Program-made: the position numbers and the translations under genes
From: Acidobacteriota bacterium
GTDB lineage: Bacteria > Acidobacteriota > Terriglobia > Bryobacterales > UBA6623
Direction of reading: 5' to 3'
Assembly (NCBI GenBank): GCA_027624045.1
Contig: JAQBUE010000006.1
Coordinates: 1-57,552 of the forward strand
Length of the DNA: 57,552 nt
Shown here: piece by piece, positions 28,075 through 37,160 of the stretch
How positions within the stretch are numbered: the stretch's first letter is position 1
Layout of the letters: every line of letters begins with the position of its first letter
The notes under the pieces: model-generated
The model's input: only the letters and a program-made list of their open reading frames with translations
What the model was told of the DNA's origin: nothing
Databases searched by the model: none

Positions 28075-29070
28075 TTATTGCCGCTGTTTGAAAGTCGCCG
28101 GAATCGCCACATCACCCGGCTGAACCGCGGAACTCACCTCAAGCATCTCGGTCACGCCCTTAAACAAGGCACGGCTGCCGGGCTGACCCTGCGCGGCCTG
28201 GGGTGGCGGTTCCTCTTTCTTGCTCCTACGCCCGAAACCACCCAAGCCACCCAGCATACCCTTCAGCGAAGGCTTCTCCGCTTGGCCCTGCTGCGCTTGC
28301 GGCGAATGGGGGTCGGGGAACAGATCCGTCGTCATCTCGGTCACAACGGCTGAGCCTTCGATCTCGCCCTTCTGATCCTCGATTTTCTCCGTCAGCTTCT
28401 GGAATGCCGGATACAAGCTCGCCAATGCCCCGGCCTGAATGTCCGTCGAGAATAGTCCCAACTTTTCCGCAAAACGGCGGTGGAAGTCACTCACTTCGTC
28501 GGTCGGCGGAACGTCCTTGCTAAGCCACATGAGGTTGGTCAACCGCATGCCGCCCCCTTCTTCGAGCGTCTTTCCCTTCTCCCGCATCGTGACCGTGAGG
28601 ATGGTCAATTGGCAGTTAAAACCGTTCTTGACTTGGCTCTGCCCCGTATTTTTGATGTCGACCTCAACCTCCATCTCTTTCGAGGGCCGGCTTTCGGATT
28701 GCGAAGACCCACCGCCCACCTGCGCCATCTGTTCCTGGGCTTTCTTCAGGTTCTCGCGGTACTGGTCGAAGGTTACGGTCTTGTATCGCTTCTTGTTGAA
28801 TTCGATTTCGTGTATCTGCTCCGCCTCCAGGTCGATCAGCTGTCCTCGATCGCTGTCGGTGCGCGTCATCATCCGGTCGCCGAGCACCCAAGTCTCGGTG
28901 ACGATGCCCTCTTTGGCGGCTTTGCCGCCGAAGGTCTTCATCAGACCCCCGAGGAAACCCGGCATCTCGAATTTCGCGCGGTCCTTGGTTTTGACCGCCC
29001 CGGCCAGGGGAAGGGAAGCGAACAGAATCATGAACAGAAGGAGTCGGGATATTTTGTAGGAGTAGGTCAT
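28075..29070 (-). CDS. Exported protein of unknown function
   Basis: A 331-residue protein with a signal peptide (LLLFMILFASLPLAGA) and no family I can name with confidence. The mature part has alternating beta segments (TETWVLGDRMMTRTDSDRGQ, EIEFNKKRYKTVTFDQYREN) reminiscent of DUF4412-like periplasmic proteins that bind lipid or report on a cofactor. A charged linker follows, then a helical part and a Gly/Arg/Lys/Pro-rich segment (GGLGGFGRRSKKEEPPPQ) near residue 285. The C-terminus returns to ordered sequence (EMLEVSSAVQPGDVAIP). The ATG at 29070 has GAGGA upstream. It is followed by the antitoxin remnant and preceded by the symporter gene on the same strand. Confidence 0.75.
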   Translation of the reverse strand: MTYSYKISRLLLFMILFASLPLAGAVKTKDRAKFEMPGFLGGLMKTFGGKAAKEGIVTETWVLGDRMMTRTDSDRGQLIDLEAEQIHEIEFNKKRYKTVTFDQYRENLKKAQEQMAQVGGGSSQSESRPSKEMEVEVDIKNTGQSQVKNGFNCQLTILTVTMREKGKTLEEGGGMRLTNLMWLSKDVPPTDEVSDFHRRFAEKLGLFSTDIQAGALASLYPAFQKLTEKIEDQKGEIEGSAVVTEMTTDLFPDPHSPQAQQGQAEKPSLKGMLGGLGGFGRRSKKEEPPPQAAQGQPGSRALFKGVTEMLEVSSAVQPGDVAIPATFKQRQ

Positions 29071-29209
29071 ATCAGCTTCCTCAAACCCATCCTACCATCG
29101 GTTTTAGCGGCTTCCCCCGCCTGTCTGAGCCACTCTCAAGCCGCCAGTTGTCTCGTCTCATTCTGTCGCACCCTACGCCCGCGTCGAGATGGTCGAACGC
29201 ACCACAAAA

Positions 29210-30688
29210 TCACACCGCTACACGTCGTCCGAAAAGCACGCCCAAGCGGTCGGCATAGCGCAATTCCCGGCCCTCCATGTCCCGCAGCGGCTCGGCGGGC
29301 GTTTTCTTTCCCGTCGCTCTGACAACGATAAACAAAGCCGCCAGTGATACAATCGCGCCAAGCAAGGCCGCCGGGTATGTGGATTGCACAGCCAGGGCGA
29401 CACCCCAGCCGGCCAGCCCAAAAACAATGCTCGCGACGGCCGCGGGCGCGTTGGCACGCTTCCAATAGATGCCCGCGGTGAAGGGCACGATCAGCGCCGC
29501 CAGCCCGACCGCCATCGAATCGATCATGAGCTTATAAACGTTCTGAAACCAAAGGGCAAACGCCAGCGAGACACCCACCGCCACGACGAGCGCCCAGCGT
29601 GTCGCCCGCAACTCTTGCGCCGGCGTGATCGACGGCTTCCAGCGCTTCAGCATGTTTTCAGTGAACACCGTGGCGGGCGCAAGCAGAGCGCTATCCGCCG
29701 AGCTCATAATGGCCGAGACCAGCGCGCCCACGAACAGCGCCGCACCCACCGGGCTCAGATACTTGATGCCGAGCTGGGGCAGCACCATCTCGGGGTCGGC
29801 GATCTCCGGCAGCACGAGGCGGGCCGCCATCCCGAGCAGCACCGGCACGGCGCCGATCACCACGTAGAGCAGCCCGGCCAGATAGGCGCTGTTCTGAGCC
29901 ACTCGCTCGTCACGGGCTCCCAACGAACGCTGCAACAAGTCCTGACTCGGAATGCTGCCCAGGCCGACGATCAGCCAAGACTCGACATACCATGTCCAAT
30001 CGACAAATGTGTTCTCGGGAACCACCGCCAAGTGGCCCTCGGGAAGCGCGGCCTGCATCGCCGCCCAACCGCCCGCATCGGATACAACGGAGGGAATAAG
30101 AATCAGCAGCCCCGCGATCAGAATGATCGCCTGAAAGAAGTCCGTAATCGACACAGCCCACATCCCGCCCATCAACGTGTAGACCAGAACGACCAGCGCG
30201 CCCGCCACAATCGCCACGGTCGTGTCGATTCCGGTCAGCGTATGCATAACGTAGCCAAGCGCTACGAACTGCGCGCCGGTCCAAGCCAGGAACGGGGGGA
30301 TCGTGAGCACGGCCGACAGAAACTCCGCCATTGGCCCGAAGCGGACGCGGAAAAAATCCGCAAGCGTAATCAGCCGCATGCGGCGCAACATGCGCACATA
30401 GAATAGGCCCGCCAGAAATAGGCACAATGCGGCCCCGAATGGGTCGGCGATCACGCCCAGCAGCCCTTCGTTGTAAGCCGCGCCCGCCGCGCCCAGGCAC
30501 GTTCCGCCGCCAAACCAAGTCGCGAAAAGCGTCGCCGTGCAAAGCCACAAAGGCAGACGCCGCCCGGCGATGACAAAATCTACGCTCGAATGAACGCGCC
30601 TGCTGGCGAAGTAGCCCACCGCCAGCAGGGCGACCATGTAGATGCCCACCCCGACCGCGATGATTACAGATTCCGACTCGTTCTCCAC
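29210..30688 (-). CDS. Sodium:solute symporter (SSS family)
   Basis: Inner-membrane transporter of about 492 aa with roughly 13 transmembrane helices, of the SSS family that takes up sugars, amino acids or carboxylates with sodium. Landmarks are ATWFGGGTCLGAAGAAYNEG after the first helices, TLADFFRVRFGP, MGGMWAVSITDFFQ, and VSAIMSSADSALLAPATVFT in helix 8, where the Ser pair is a sodium-site hallmark. The open frame extends far upstream (30916) over sequence with no membrane character, so a GTG at 30688 or the TTG just before it is the probable start; neither has a good ribosome site. It diverges from the second sulfatase, suggesting uptake of the desulfated product, an inference from position. 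Confidence 0.9.
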   Translation of the reverse strand: MENESESVIIAVGVGIYMVALLAVGYFASRRVHSSVDFVIAGRRLPLWLCTATLFATWFGGGTCLGAAGAAYNEGLLGVIADPFGAALCLFLAGLFYVRMLRRMRLITLADFFRVRFGPMAEFLSAVLTIPPFLAWTGAQFVALGYVMHTLTGIDTTVAIVAGALVVLVYTLMGGMWAVSITDFFQAIILIAGLLILIPSVVSDAGGWAAMQAALPEGHLAVVPENTFVDWTWYVESWLIVGLGSIPSQDLLQRSLGARDERVAQNSAYLAGLLYVVIGAVPVLLGMAARLVLPEIADPEMVLPQLGIKYLSPVGAALFVGALVSAIMSSADSALLAPATVFTENMLKRWKPSITPAQELRATRWALVVAVGVSLAFALWFQNVYKLMIDSMAVGLAALIVPFTAGIYWKRANAPAAVASIVFGLAGWGVALAVQSTYPAALLGAIVSLAALFIVVRATGKKTPAEPLRDMEGRELRYADRLGVLFGRRVAV

Positions 30689-30770
30689 CAATGATCGCGA
30701 TTGTACTGCTTGCCGGCGAGCGGCGCTGATCCTCGCCGATCCCCGCTGCACCGTGCTATCTTCGCCTCTG

Positions 30771-32144
30771 ATGACAAACGAACCCACCGCAACCCGTCGC
30801 CGCTTCCTTCGCTCCAGCGCCCTCGCCTCCGCCGGACTTGCCGTGGGCTGCGGCCCTTCCAGCGACGAATCCAGCGGCCAAGCCTCCGCAAAACGTCCCA
30901 ACGTCGTCCTCATCATGTCCGACGATCTGGGCTACGAATGCCTCGGCAGCTACGGCGGCACGTCTTATAAGACCCCGCGCCTCGACGCGCTCGCCGCCTC
31001 CGGCATGCGCTTCAATCATGCCTACGCCCAGCCGCTCTGTACGCCGACACGGTTACAACTCATGACCGGCGCCTACAACTTCCGCAATTGGCAGGCCTTC
31101 GGCATCATGCCGCCGGAGGAGAAAACCATCGGACACTTGATGAGCGCCGCGGGTTACAAGACCTGCATCTCAGGCAAGTGGCAGCTTTACAGCTACAACC
31201 CGCCCGATTTCGAGCTCGAGTGGCGCGGCAAAGGCATGCTACCCAAGGACGCCGGCTTTGATGAGTACTTCCTGTGGCACGCCGAACACACCGAGGACAA
31301 AGGTTCGCGCTACGCCGACCCGGTCGTCCTCGACAACGGTACATTGCGCACGCACCAGGGTGGCTACGGCCCCGACGCCTACACCGACTACATCAACGAC
31401 TTCATGGGCCGCAACGCCGGCGGAGACGAGCCGTTCTTCGTCTACTATCCGATGACCCTGCCGCACGGCCCTTTCAAGCCCACTCCCGAAAGCGACGTTT
31501 GGGCCGCTGGCGACCGCCACAAGAGCAACCGCAAATACTACGCCGACATGGTCGAGCACATGGACATGGTCATCGGCCGCATCGTCGACAAAATCGACGA
31601 GCTCGGCATCGCCGAAAACACCCTGATCCTGTACTATTCCGACAACGGCACACCGCGCGAGGTCGAGTCGCGCATGGGCGAAAAACTCATCAAAGGCGGC
31701 AAGGGCTACACCACCGACGCTGGCACTCATGTGCCCATGATCGCGACCTGGAAGGGCGTCATCCCCGCGGGGCGCGTCAACGACGACCTGATCGACTCCA
31801 CCGACTTCATTCCCACCATCATCGACGTGACCGGCGCCAAAGCGCTCCCTGAAATGACGCTCGACGGCCGCAGCTTCCTGCCTCAGCTGCGCGGAGAAAC
31901 CGGCGATCCGCGCGAGTGGATCATGTTCCACTTCGACCCGTTGCCGGGAACCGGCAAAGTTGGCTACAAGCTGGTCCGCTTCGCGCGCGACAAGCGCTAT
32001 AAGCTCTATGAAGAAACCGGCGCCCTTTTTGACGTCCCAGGTGACCCGCTCGAAGAGCAACCCATCCCGCCCGGGAACGACACGCCTGAATCCGCCCAGG
32101 CGCGCCGGGAGCTCAAAACAGTCCTCGAACAAATGAAGGCCTAG
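30771..32144 (+). CDS. Tat-exported sulfatase lipoprotein with CTPTR motif
   Basis: Sulfatase of 457 aa. A twin-arginine signal (TRRRFLRSS) ends in a lipobox-like GLAVGC, so it may be lipid-anchored. The metal strand VVLIMSDDLGYECLGSYGG is canonical. The formylglycine site reads Cys90-Thr-Pro-Thr-Arg94, meeting CxPxR but with Thr where Ser or Ala is usual. Other sulfatase landmarks are CISGKWQL, LPHGPFKP and LYYSDNGTPRE. It belongs to the arylsulfatase A-like branch and differs clearly from the sulfatase at 25.5 kb, so the two probably act on different linkages. The ATG at 30771 is chosen over an upstream in-frame ATG (30642) because the Tat signal follows it directly. Confidence 0.92.
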   Translation: MTNEPTATRRRFLRSSALASAGLAVGCGPSSDESSGQASAKRPNVVLIMSDDLGYECLGSYGGTSYKTPRLDALAASGMRFNHAYAQPLCTPTRLQLMTGAYNFRNWQAFGIMPPEEKTIGHLMSAAGYKTCISGKWQLYSYNPPDFELEWRGKGMLPKDAGFDEYFLWHAEHTEDKGSRYADPVVLDNGTLRTHQGGYGPDAYTDYINDFMGRNAGGDEPFFVYYPMTLPHGPFKPTPESDVWAAGDRHKSNRKYYADMVEHMDMVIGRIVDKIDELGIAENTLILYYSDNGTPREVESRMGEKLIKGGKGYTTDAGTHVPMIATWKGVIPAGRVNDDLIDSTDFIPTIIDVTGAKALPEMTLDGRSFLPQLRGETGDPREWIMFHFDPLPGTGKVGYKLVRFARDKRYKLYEETGALFDVPGDPLEEQPIPPGNDTPESAQARRELKTVLEQMKA

Positions 32145-32225
32145 GCGTAGTACGCTGTCTGGCCCCGCGAGCCGGATTCGCAACCCTTCGACTTTTTCTC
32201 TCGCCCCCACGTCTTCCTACCAGGG

Positions 32226-32726
32226 ATGGGTGTGTTCACGACGGCGCAAATGCACGATCGAGATCAACGGAGCTGGTCTTCACTCAAAAGAGGCATCACA
32301 CTCATCGAGATGCTCGTGACGCTCGCCATTATCTCTCTGATCGTCTCGATCGCCTATCCCAGCATGACCACCGGCATCGATGGCATTCGGCTGCACACAT
32401 CGGTCGACAACATCGCCGCTTTCTTTAGCGAAGCCCGCAACATGTCTGACCGCTTTCAAACCCCGGTTCAAATCACCTTGCTTCCCGCTCAAGACCGCTT
32501 GCACGCGGCGACGATCGACGGCGCCTGGCAGAAAGTTTACGAGTTGCCGAGGCGCGTTCACATCGTGTTTCCCAGGGAGGCAGGCACGGTTGTCCTCTTC
32601 CCAGGTTCGCCGACGCCGGCGCTGAGAATGCTGCTACAGGCTGAGCATGGCCGGCGAACCGGCCTGCGGTTCAACATCTTCACCGGCACCGCGGAAAAAT
32701 GGGAGCCGGACGAGCCGGGGATCTAG
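32226..32726 (+). CDS. gspH: GspH-like minor pseudopilin
   Basis: First gene of the pseudopilin/secretin operon, up to 166 aa. A type III prepilin signal, KRG/ITLIEMLVTLAIISLIVS, has the cleavage Gly and Glu at +5, followed by a hydrophobic helix. The C-terminal beta part includes VQITLLPAQDRLHAATIDG and a Trp/Glu-rich end, typical of GspH/FimT. GspH is a minor pseudopilin of type II secretion. The start is ambiguous: ATG 32226, GTG 32232 (AGGG six bases upstream) or ATG 32250 give leaders of 23, 21 or 15 residues. Its stop overlaps the likely GTG of gspI by one base. Confidence 0.82.
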   Translation: MGVFTTAQMHDRDQRSWSSLKRGITLIEMLVTLAIISLIVSIAYPSMTTGIDGIRLHTSVDNIAAFFSEARNMSDRFQTPVQITLLPAQDRLHAATIDGAWQKVYELPRRVHIVFPREAGTVVLFPGSPTPALRMLLQAEHGRRTGLRFNIFTGTAEKWEPDEPGI

Positions 32727-33178
32727 TGCGGTGCCGTGAATCAAACTTGACTACTCAGCAGCGCTCGCGCCGAGGCTTCAGTCTGCTCGAACTGCTCGTC
32801 GCCACTGCTCTACTCGGGATCGCCATCGTGGGCTTGCTGACGCTTATCACCGGCTCGCTTGCGAACTCGGTCGTCATCCGCGACTTCGATCGCGCCGCCA
32901 TGTTGGGCCGCGCCAAAATGAACGAGTTGCTCACCGTCAGCCCAATCGAAATCGGCCGGCCGATGGGGGGGGAATACAACGAGAGTTGGGGCTGGGAAGC
33001 AGTCGTGACGCCGTTTGAAGCAATCCCGCCGGCGCGGGTCGGCGGCCACCTCATTCTTCGCGTTCAGGTGGTCATCTGGTGGCGCAATGCCACCGGCCGC
33101 CGCCAAGCCGAATTCGACGGCTATCGCACGATTCGCGTCAGCGCCGAGCAGGAAGGGTTGCTGACACAAGTTCTATAG
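32726..33178 (+). CDS. gspI: GspI-like minor pseudopilin
   Basis: Minor pseudopilin of about 150 aa. The prepilin motif RRG/FSLLELLVATALLGIAIV has Glu at +5; the helix is followed by ITGSLANSVVIRDFDRAAML and KMNELL, a pattern typical of GspI, where the residues after the helix contact GspJ and GspK. The chosen start is a GTG that shares one base with the gspH stop (TAGTG) and has GGGG upstream; the frame is open nine codons earlier within gspH (ATG 32699) as an alternative. It is followed without gap by gspJ. Confidence 0.82.
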   Translation: MRCRESNLTTQQRSRRGFSLLELLVATALLGIAIVGLLTLITGSLANSVVIRDFDRAAMLGRAKMNELLTVSPIEIGRPMGGEYNESWGWEAVVTPFEAIPPARVGGHLILRVQVVIWWRNATGRRQAEFDGYRTIRVSAEQEGLLTQVL

Positions 33179-34003
33179 ATGCGACGATTGCCCATCGCTG
33201 TGCCCCGTCAGCCCCGCCGGATCGGATCCGCGGGCCCGGAATCCGGCATGACACTGATCGAAGTGCTCGTCGCCGTCACTCTGCTCGGGCTGCTCTCGGT
33301 CGGTTTGGTCATGTCGTTTCAAGTGGGCGCCAGTTCCTGGCAAATCACCCGCGAACGGCTCACGCTTGACCGCCGCATCGCGACCGCCAACCAGATCCTG
33401 CAATCCAGCCTGGCCGGCATCATCCCTTTCGAAGGAGAAGCCCGCGAGTCGACGTCCGGGCGGCGGCGTTTTCTCTTCTTCCAGGGTGAGCCTCTTTCGA
33501 TGCGCTTCATTTCGTCGTACTCGGTTACGGAAGGCCCCCGCGGCGGACTCAATGTCTTTGAATTACAAATCGTGGATTCTCCGCGCGGACGGCGCATCCT
33601 GCTCAATCAATCTCCTCTCGAAAGCCCTCTGGGTCTGTCCAGGTTCATTGACGGCTTCTATCAAGACCCGGCCGCGCGCGGGTTACGTCCCCGCTTCCTC
33701 CCAATCGTCCCCTATGCGACCTCCCTGGTCATCGTCGACGAACTCGAGCTGTGTGAGTTCCGCTATCTCGAGAAGCCGCAGGGGATCGAGCCGCCTACCA
33801 CCTGGGTTCCTGTTTGGAATGAACTGCGTAAGCTTCCCGAGGCTGTCGCTATCGACGTAGCGCCCAAGGTGGATGGCGTTCGTCTCCGCCCGGTTTCGAT
33901 CACGGTTCCGATCCTGTCGAAGGGCCGGGACCCGGAAGCGGGCGCGGGCGGCAACGCCAGGGCTAGGGGCGGGCTGCCCTTGCAAGGAGCACCGCAACCA
34001 TGA
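33179..34003 (+). CDS. gspJ: GspJ-like minor pseudopilin
   Basis: Pseudopilin of 274 aa starting immediately after the gspI stop. The prepilin signal ESG/MTLIEVLVAVTLLGLLSV carries Glu at +5. The large C-terminal domain (VGASSWQITRERLTLDRRI...FLFFQGEPLSMRF) matches the size and character of GspJ, which with GspI and GspK caps the pseudopilus. The leader before the cleavage Gly is 22 residues and basic, longer than in enterobacterial GspJ. The final 25 residues are Arg/Gly/Ala-rich. Its TGA overlaps the gspK start as ATGA. Confidence 0.82.
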   Translation: MRRLPIAVPRQPRRIGSAGPESGMTLIEVLVAVTLLGLLSVGLVMSFQVGASSWQITRERLTLDRRIATANQILQSSLAGIIPFEGEARESTSGRRRFLFFQGEPLSMRFISSYSVTEGPRGGLNVFELQIVDSPRGRRILLNQSPLESPLGLSRFIDGFYQDPAARGLRPRFLPIVPYATSLVIVDELELCEFRYLEKPQGIEPPTTWVPVWNELRKLPEAVAIDVAPKVDGVRLRPVSITVPILSKGRDPEAGAGGNARARGGLPLQGAPQP

Positions 34004-34950
34004 GATGCCCTCGTTTCCGAAGCCGAAAAGGGAGTGCTCTGCTGGCGGTTCTCTGGCTGTCCGTGGCGCTTACGGCGATCGCCTTCACGCTCTCCCGAAC
34101 TGTCCGCGGTGAACTGGACCGCTCCTCGCTGAACGTTGATTCGGCCCGTGCTTATTTCCTGGCCCGAGGCGGGATCGAGCGAGCCATGCTGCGCATGCTG
34201 CGGCCTCAGCGCGAGGGCCAGGGCGACCCCAACCTTGGTTTCCAATTCGGGCAGCGCTGGATGACACTCCCCTTTCCCGAAGGCGAAGTTGTCGTGGAAA
34301 TCGTGAGTGAGAACGGCAAGATCAACGTAAATAAGGCGCCACCCGAGGTTCTGACGCAGGTCTTTATGGCCGCCGGACTGGATCCTTCCTATTCAGCGGC
34401 GACAGCCGGGCGCATCGTCACCGCGCGCAGCCCTTCCCAGCGGCAGCTTTTGAATCCGGCCGACGACACCTCGTCTTTATTGCGCGCCCCAGCGTCCTTT
34501 AAAGAGTTGGAGGAACTCCTCGTACTCCCGGGCATCACAACCGAGGTGCTCTACGGCTCGTACGGTAGGGGGCCGGCCGGTGGATGGGTCAAAACGGGGG
34601 GATTACACCGCCATATGTCGATCTACGGCACGACGAGTGTTGACGCCAACTATGCCTCACCTGAGGTGCTTCGGGCCGCGGGGCTGCCTCCGGGGCAGAT
34701 CGCTTCATTGTTGGAATTAAGGGAGTTACGACCATTGCGACCTGAAGATCTTGGAGACAGCATGATGCTCGATCAGTCCGGTCCTATTCGCGTCACCGCC
34801 GGGGGCGGCGGAATCGCTTATACGCTCTGGAGCCGCGCCACGCTCCACAACGGCCGCGCCCGCCGCGCCGTCGGGGTTCTGGTCGAGCGGTCGGAGACGA
34901 TCGGTTCGCCACCACTGCGCATTGCGCGTTGGTACGACACGGAGTTTTAG
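34000..34950 (+). CDS. gspK: GspK-like minor pseudopilin
   Basis: Large minor pseudopilin of 316 aa. The leader RKG/SALLAVLWLSVALTAIAF lacks Glu at +5, a known GspK trait thought to place it at the pilus tip. Further family marks are DSARAYFLARGGIERA, SENGKINVNKAPPEVL (GspK SAM-like region), LVLPGITTEVLYG and a second INVNxAxxEVL-like VDANYASPEVLRAAGL. Two such helix-hairpin regions match GspK architecture. It is coupled to gspJ by a four-base ATGA overlap and ends five bases before the gspL-like start. Confidence 0.84.
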   Translation: MRCPRFRSRKGSALLAVLWLSVALTAIAFTLSRTVRGELDRSSLNVDSARAYFLARGGIERAMLRMLRPQREGQGDPNLGFQFGQRWMTLPFPEGEVVVEIVSENGKINVNKAPPEVLTQVFMAAGLDPSYSAATAGRIVTARSPSQRQLLNPADDTSSLLRAPASFKELEELLVLPGITTEVLYGSYGRGPAGGWVKTGGLHRHMSIYGTTSVDANYASPEVLRAAGLPPGQIASLLELRELRPLRPEDLGDSMMLDQSGPIRVTAGGGGIAYTLWSRATLHNGRARRAVGVLVERSETIGSPPLRIARWYDTEF

Positions 34951-34955
34951 CGGTA

Positions 34956-36560
34956 ATGGATTTCAAAAAACTCTTCCGAATCGGAACCGGTTGCGGTATC
35001 GAAATCCGCGGCGACGACCTGCTCGTTATTGCCGCCAAGTCGCGTCCGAACGGCGTTAGCGTGATTGGCCGGAAACTCCTGGCTGGCTTCCGGGAACGGC
35101 CGCCGCGTGAGTGGGGCGGGGAGTACGCCGCATTCCTGAAAGATCTCGGACTCTCGCATCTTGCCGCCACGGTGACAATCCCGCGCGGTGATGTGATCGT
35201 ACGCCAGATACAGCTTCCGCCGGTCAAGGGCAAAGACCTCGCAGCCGCTATCCAGTATCAAATCGATACCCTGCACCCGTTCGGTGAAGACGAAGTCTAT
35301 TATTCGTTTGCGCCTTTGCGCGAGATCGACAAGACGGGCGGCGAACTGCCCGTTGGCGTCGTCATCGCCGAGAAGTTGAAAATCGATGAGTACGCCTCTC
35401 TGTTCGAAGCGGCTGGCATTCCCGTTAGCGCTTTCAGTGTTGCGGCGGCGGCTTTTTTCGCCGTCATGCGAGTTCGCTGGGACAAGCCACCGACGCCTTT
35501 TCTGATCACCGATTTCCGTGGTGACAAGCTGGAAATTTACGGTGAAGGCACAAACCGGCCGCTCTTTAGCGCCGAGTTCGATCTTTCCGTCCTGGCGCCG
35601 ACCCGCGCCCTGCAGCTGGCCGCATCGGACTTGCGGCTGGAGGGTGATGAAGCGGCGATCTTGGCGGTTTGCGGCGAGCGGTCAGTCCCGGAAGGGGCCG
35701 CGCAAGATCCCGACTCGCAAGCGGGCGACTACTTCGCGCTCGAAGGGGAGGCCGCGTTCGAGCAGCGCTCGGTCAGCGAGATTCTGCCCGCCCCCCTCAG
35801 TGCCCCGCTCGAGTTCGAAATACGGCGCGACGCCGCCGCACTCGCCGTCGCCCTCGAAGCGGCTTGTCCGCGGCTCGGCTGGCGGGCGAACCTGCTCCCG
35901 GAAGCTCGCCGCAAATCCAGTTCGCGCTGGATGTATGCTCCGACAATCGCTCTCGGCTCGATGCTCTGCCTGCTGCTAATTGCCTTCCTGGCGCGTGCTT
36001 CGATTCAAGACTCTTCCTATGCCGCGGCTCTGCAGGCCGAGCAAGCCCGCTTGGCGGCAACCGTCGAGAAGGCGCGAGCCAGTACCGTGTCGATCGCCGA
36101 TTCACGCCGCCGCATTGAGCGTCTTCAGTCGCTCGAACGGCGCACGGAAACCGACATGAGAGTGCTCGCGGAACTTTCCGAGTTGATCCCCGATACGGCT
36201 TGGCTCCGCGAGCTCGAGATCGATGATGGCGGCATCCAGATCACCGGCGAAGCCGAATCAGCCGCCCCGCTGCTCGGCCGTCTCAACGATTCGCGCTATC
36301 TCGCCGAGGCCGCCTTCAGTACGTCGCTTCGAGAGGGCGAAGCCGGCCAGCGTTTCCAGATCGTCGCCGTCCGCCGCGAGATCGGCCCATCCGACCAGGA
36401 TACCCCGGCGGCGCCCGCGATCTCCATTCAGACAGCCACTCCCGGCTCACAACAAGAGTCGTCCGAGCCACCCGCAACCCTCACGACCGTTGGCGAGCAG
36501 GATCCCAACGCGTCGAAACAGGAAGAGGAAGATACCGTTTTCAAGGAGCTACTCCCCTAA
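34956..36560 (+). CDS. gspL: GspL-like PilM/PilN fusion
   Basis: A 534-residue protein joining a PilM-like actin-fold cytoplasmic domain (about 1-320; FRIGTGCGIEIRGDDLLVIA, VRQIQLPPVKGKDLAAAIQY) to a PilN-like part. That part consists of a single transmembrane helix near residues 325-350 (IALGSMLCLLLIAFLA), a coiled periplasmic stretch and a PilN-type domain (LAELSELIPDTAWLRELEID). A Pro/Thr/Glu-rich tail of about 60 residues ends the protein. GspL in type II secretion has the same overall topology and links the cytoplasmic ATPase to the periplasmic parts. The ATG at 34956 lies five bases after gspK; its stop shares a base with the next start (TAATG). Confidence 0.83.
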   Translation: MDFKKLFRIGTGCGIEIRGDDLLVIAAKSRPNGVSVIGRKLLAGFRERPPREWGGEYAAFLKDLGLSHLAATVTIPRGDVIVRQIQLPPVKGKDLAAAIQYQIDTLHPFGEDEVYYSFAPLREIDKTGGELPVGVVIAEKLKIDEYASLFEAAGIPVSAFSVAAAAFFAVMRVRWDKPPTPFLITDFRGDKLEIYGEGTNRPLFSAEFDLSVLAPTRALQLAASDLRLEGDEAAILAVCGERSVPEGAAQDPDSQAGDYFALEGEAAFEQRSVSEILPAPLSAPLEFEIRRDAAALAVALEAACPRLGWRANLLPEARRKSSSRWMYAPTIALGSMLCLLLIAFLARASIQDSSYAAALQAEQARLAATVEKARASTVSIADSRRRIERLQSLERRTETDMRVLAELSELIPDTAWLRELEIDDGGIQITGEAESAAPLLGRLNDSRYLAEAAFSTSLREGEAGQRFQIVAVRREIGPSDQDTPAAPAISIQTATPGSQQESSEPPATLTTVGEQDPNASKQEEEDTVFKELLP

Positions 36561-37153
36561 TGCAAGTTTCCGATAGGGACCGCCGCGCGCTGCTCTTTCT
36601 CGGCACCGCCTTTGTCCTGTTCCTGCTGTTCCAAACCGACCTGGTTTTTCCGCCGCCCGACGCCTCCGCCTCGGCGTCGCAGAGCATTGAGGCCGAAGAA
36701 AATCAGCTTCTGCTGGCGCAAACCCAGGCTCGTCAGGAACCCCTGCTCAGCTCCGAAAACCAAGCCGTGCGCGCCCTGCAACAGTCGCTGGAAGCGCGCC
36801 TGCTCAAGTCCGAAACCGCCGCTCTCGCCCAGGCCGAGATGCGCGAACGAGTGGGTGAGTTGCTGCAAGGTGCCGGCATCAGCATGCGCGCTTCGCGCTT
36901 CGCCCCCGTCGAGGCCGAGGGGGAAGATTTCGCGCAGGTGCCGCTCGTCGTTGACTTTGACTGTGATATCACGCGTTTCGTGAATCTGTTGGCCGACGTC
37001 GCGAACGCCCCTGAACTGTTGTCAACACGCCAGATCAAGGTCAGTACCGGCAATCAGAAAACGAAATCTGTCCGGGTTGAACTCACCGTCAGCGGATATC
37101 TGCCGATCTCCCGGACGCCTGGACTCATCAAGAAAAGCGGCAAGAGGAGTTGA
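36560..37153 (+). CDS. gspM: GspM/PilO-like inner-membrane protein
   Basis: Bitopic protein of 197 aa. A short basic cytoplasmic end is followed by a transmembrane helix (ALLFLGTAFVLFLLFQTDLV), a long coiled coil (about 40-105, many Glu/Gln/Ala/Leu) and a small ferredoxin-like domain (PLVVDFDCDITRFVNLLADV). This is the PilO/GspM pattern: an adapter that pairs with PilN/GspL in the periplasm. The ATG overlaps the gspL stop by one base, as expected for obligate partners. Sequence similarity in this family is always weak, so the call rests on topology and gene order. Confidence 0.75.
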   Translation: MQVSDRDRRALLFLGTAFVLFLLFQTDLVFPPPDASASASQSIEAEENQLLLAQTQARQEPLLSSENQAVRALQQSLEARLLKSETAALAQAEMRERVGELLQGAGISMRASRFAPVEAEGEDFAQVPLVVDFDCDITRFVNLLADVANAPELLSTRQIKVSTGNQKTKSVRVELTVSGYLPISRTPGLIKKSGKRS

Positions 37154-37160
37154 TGACGTC

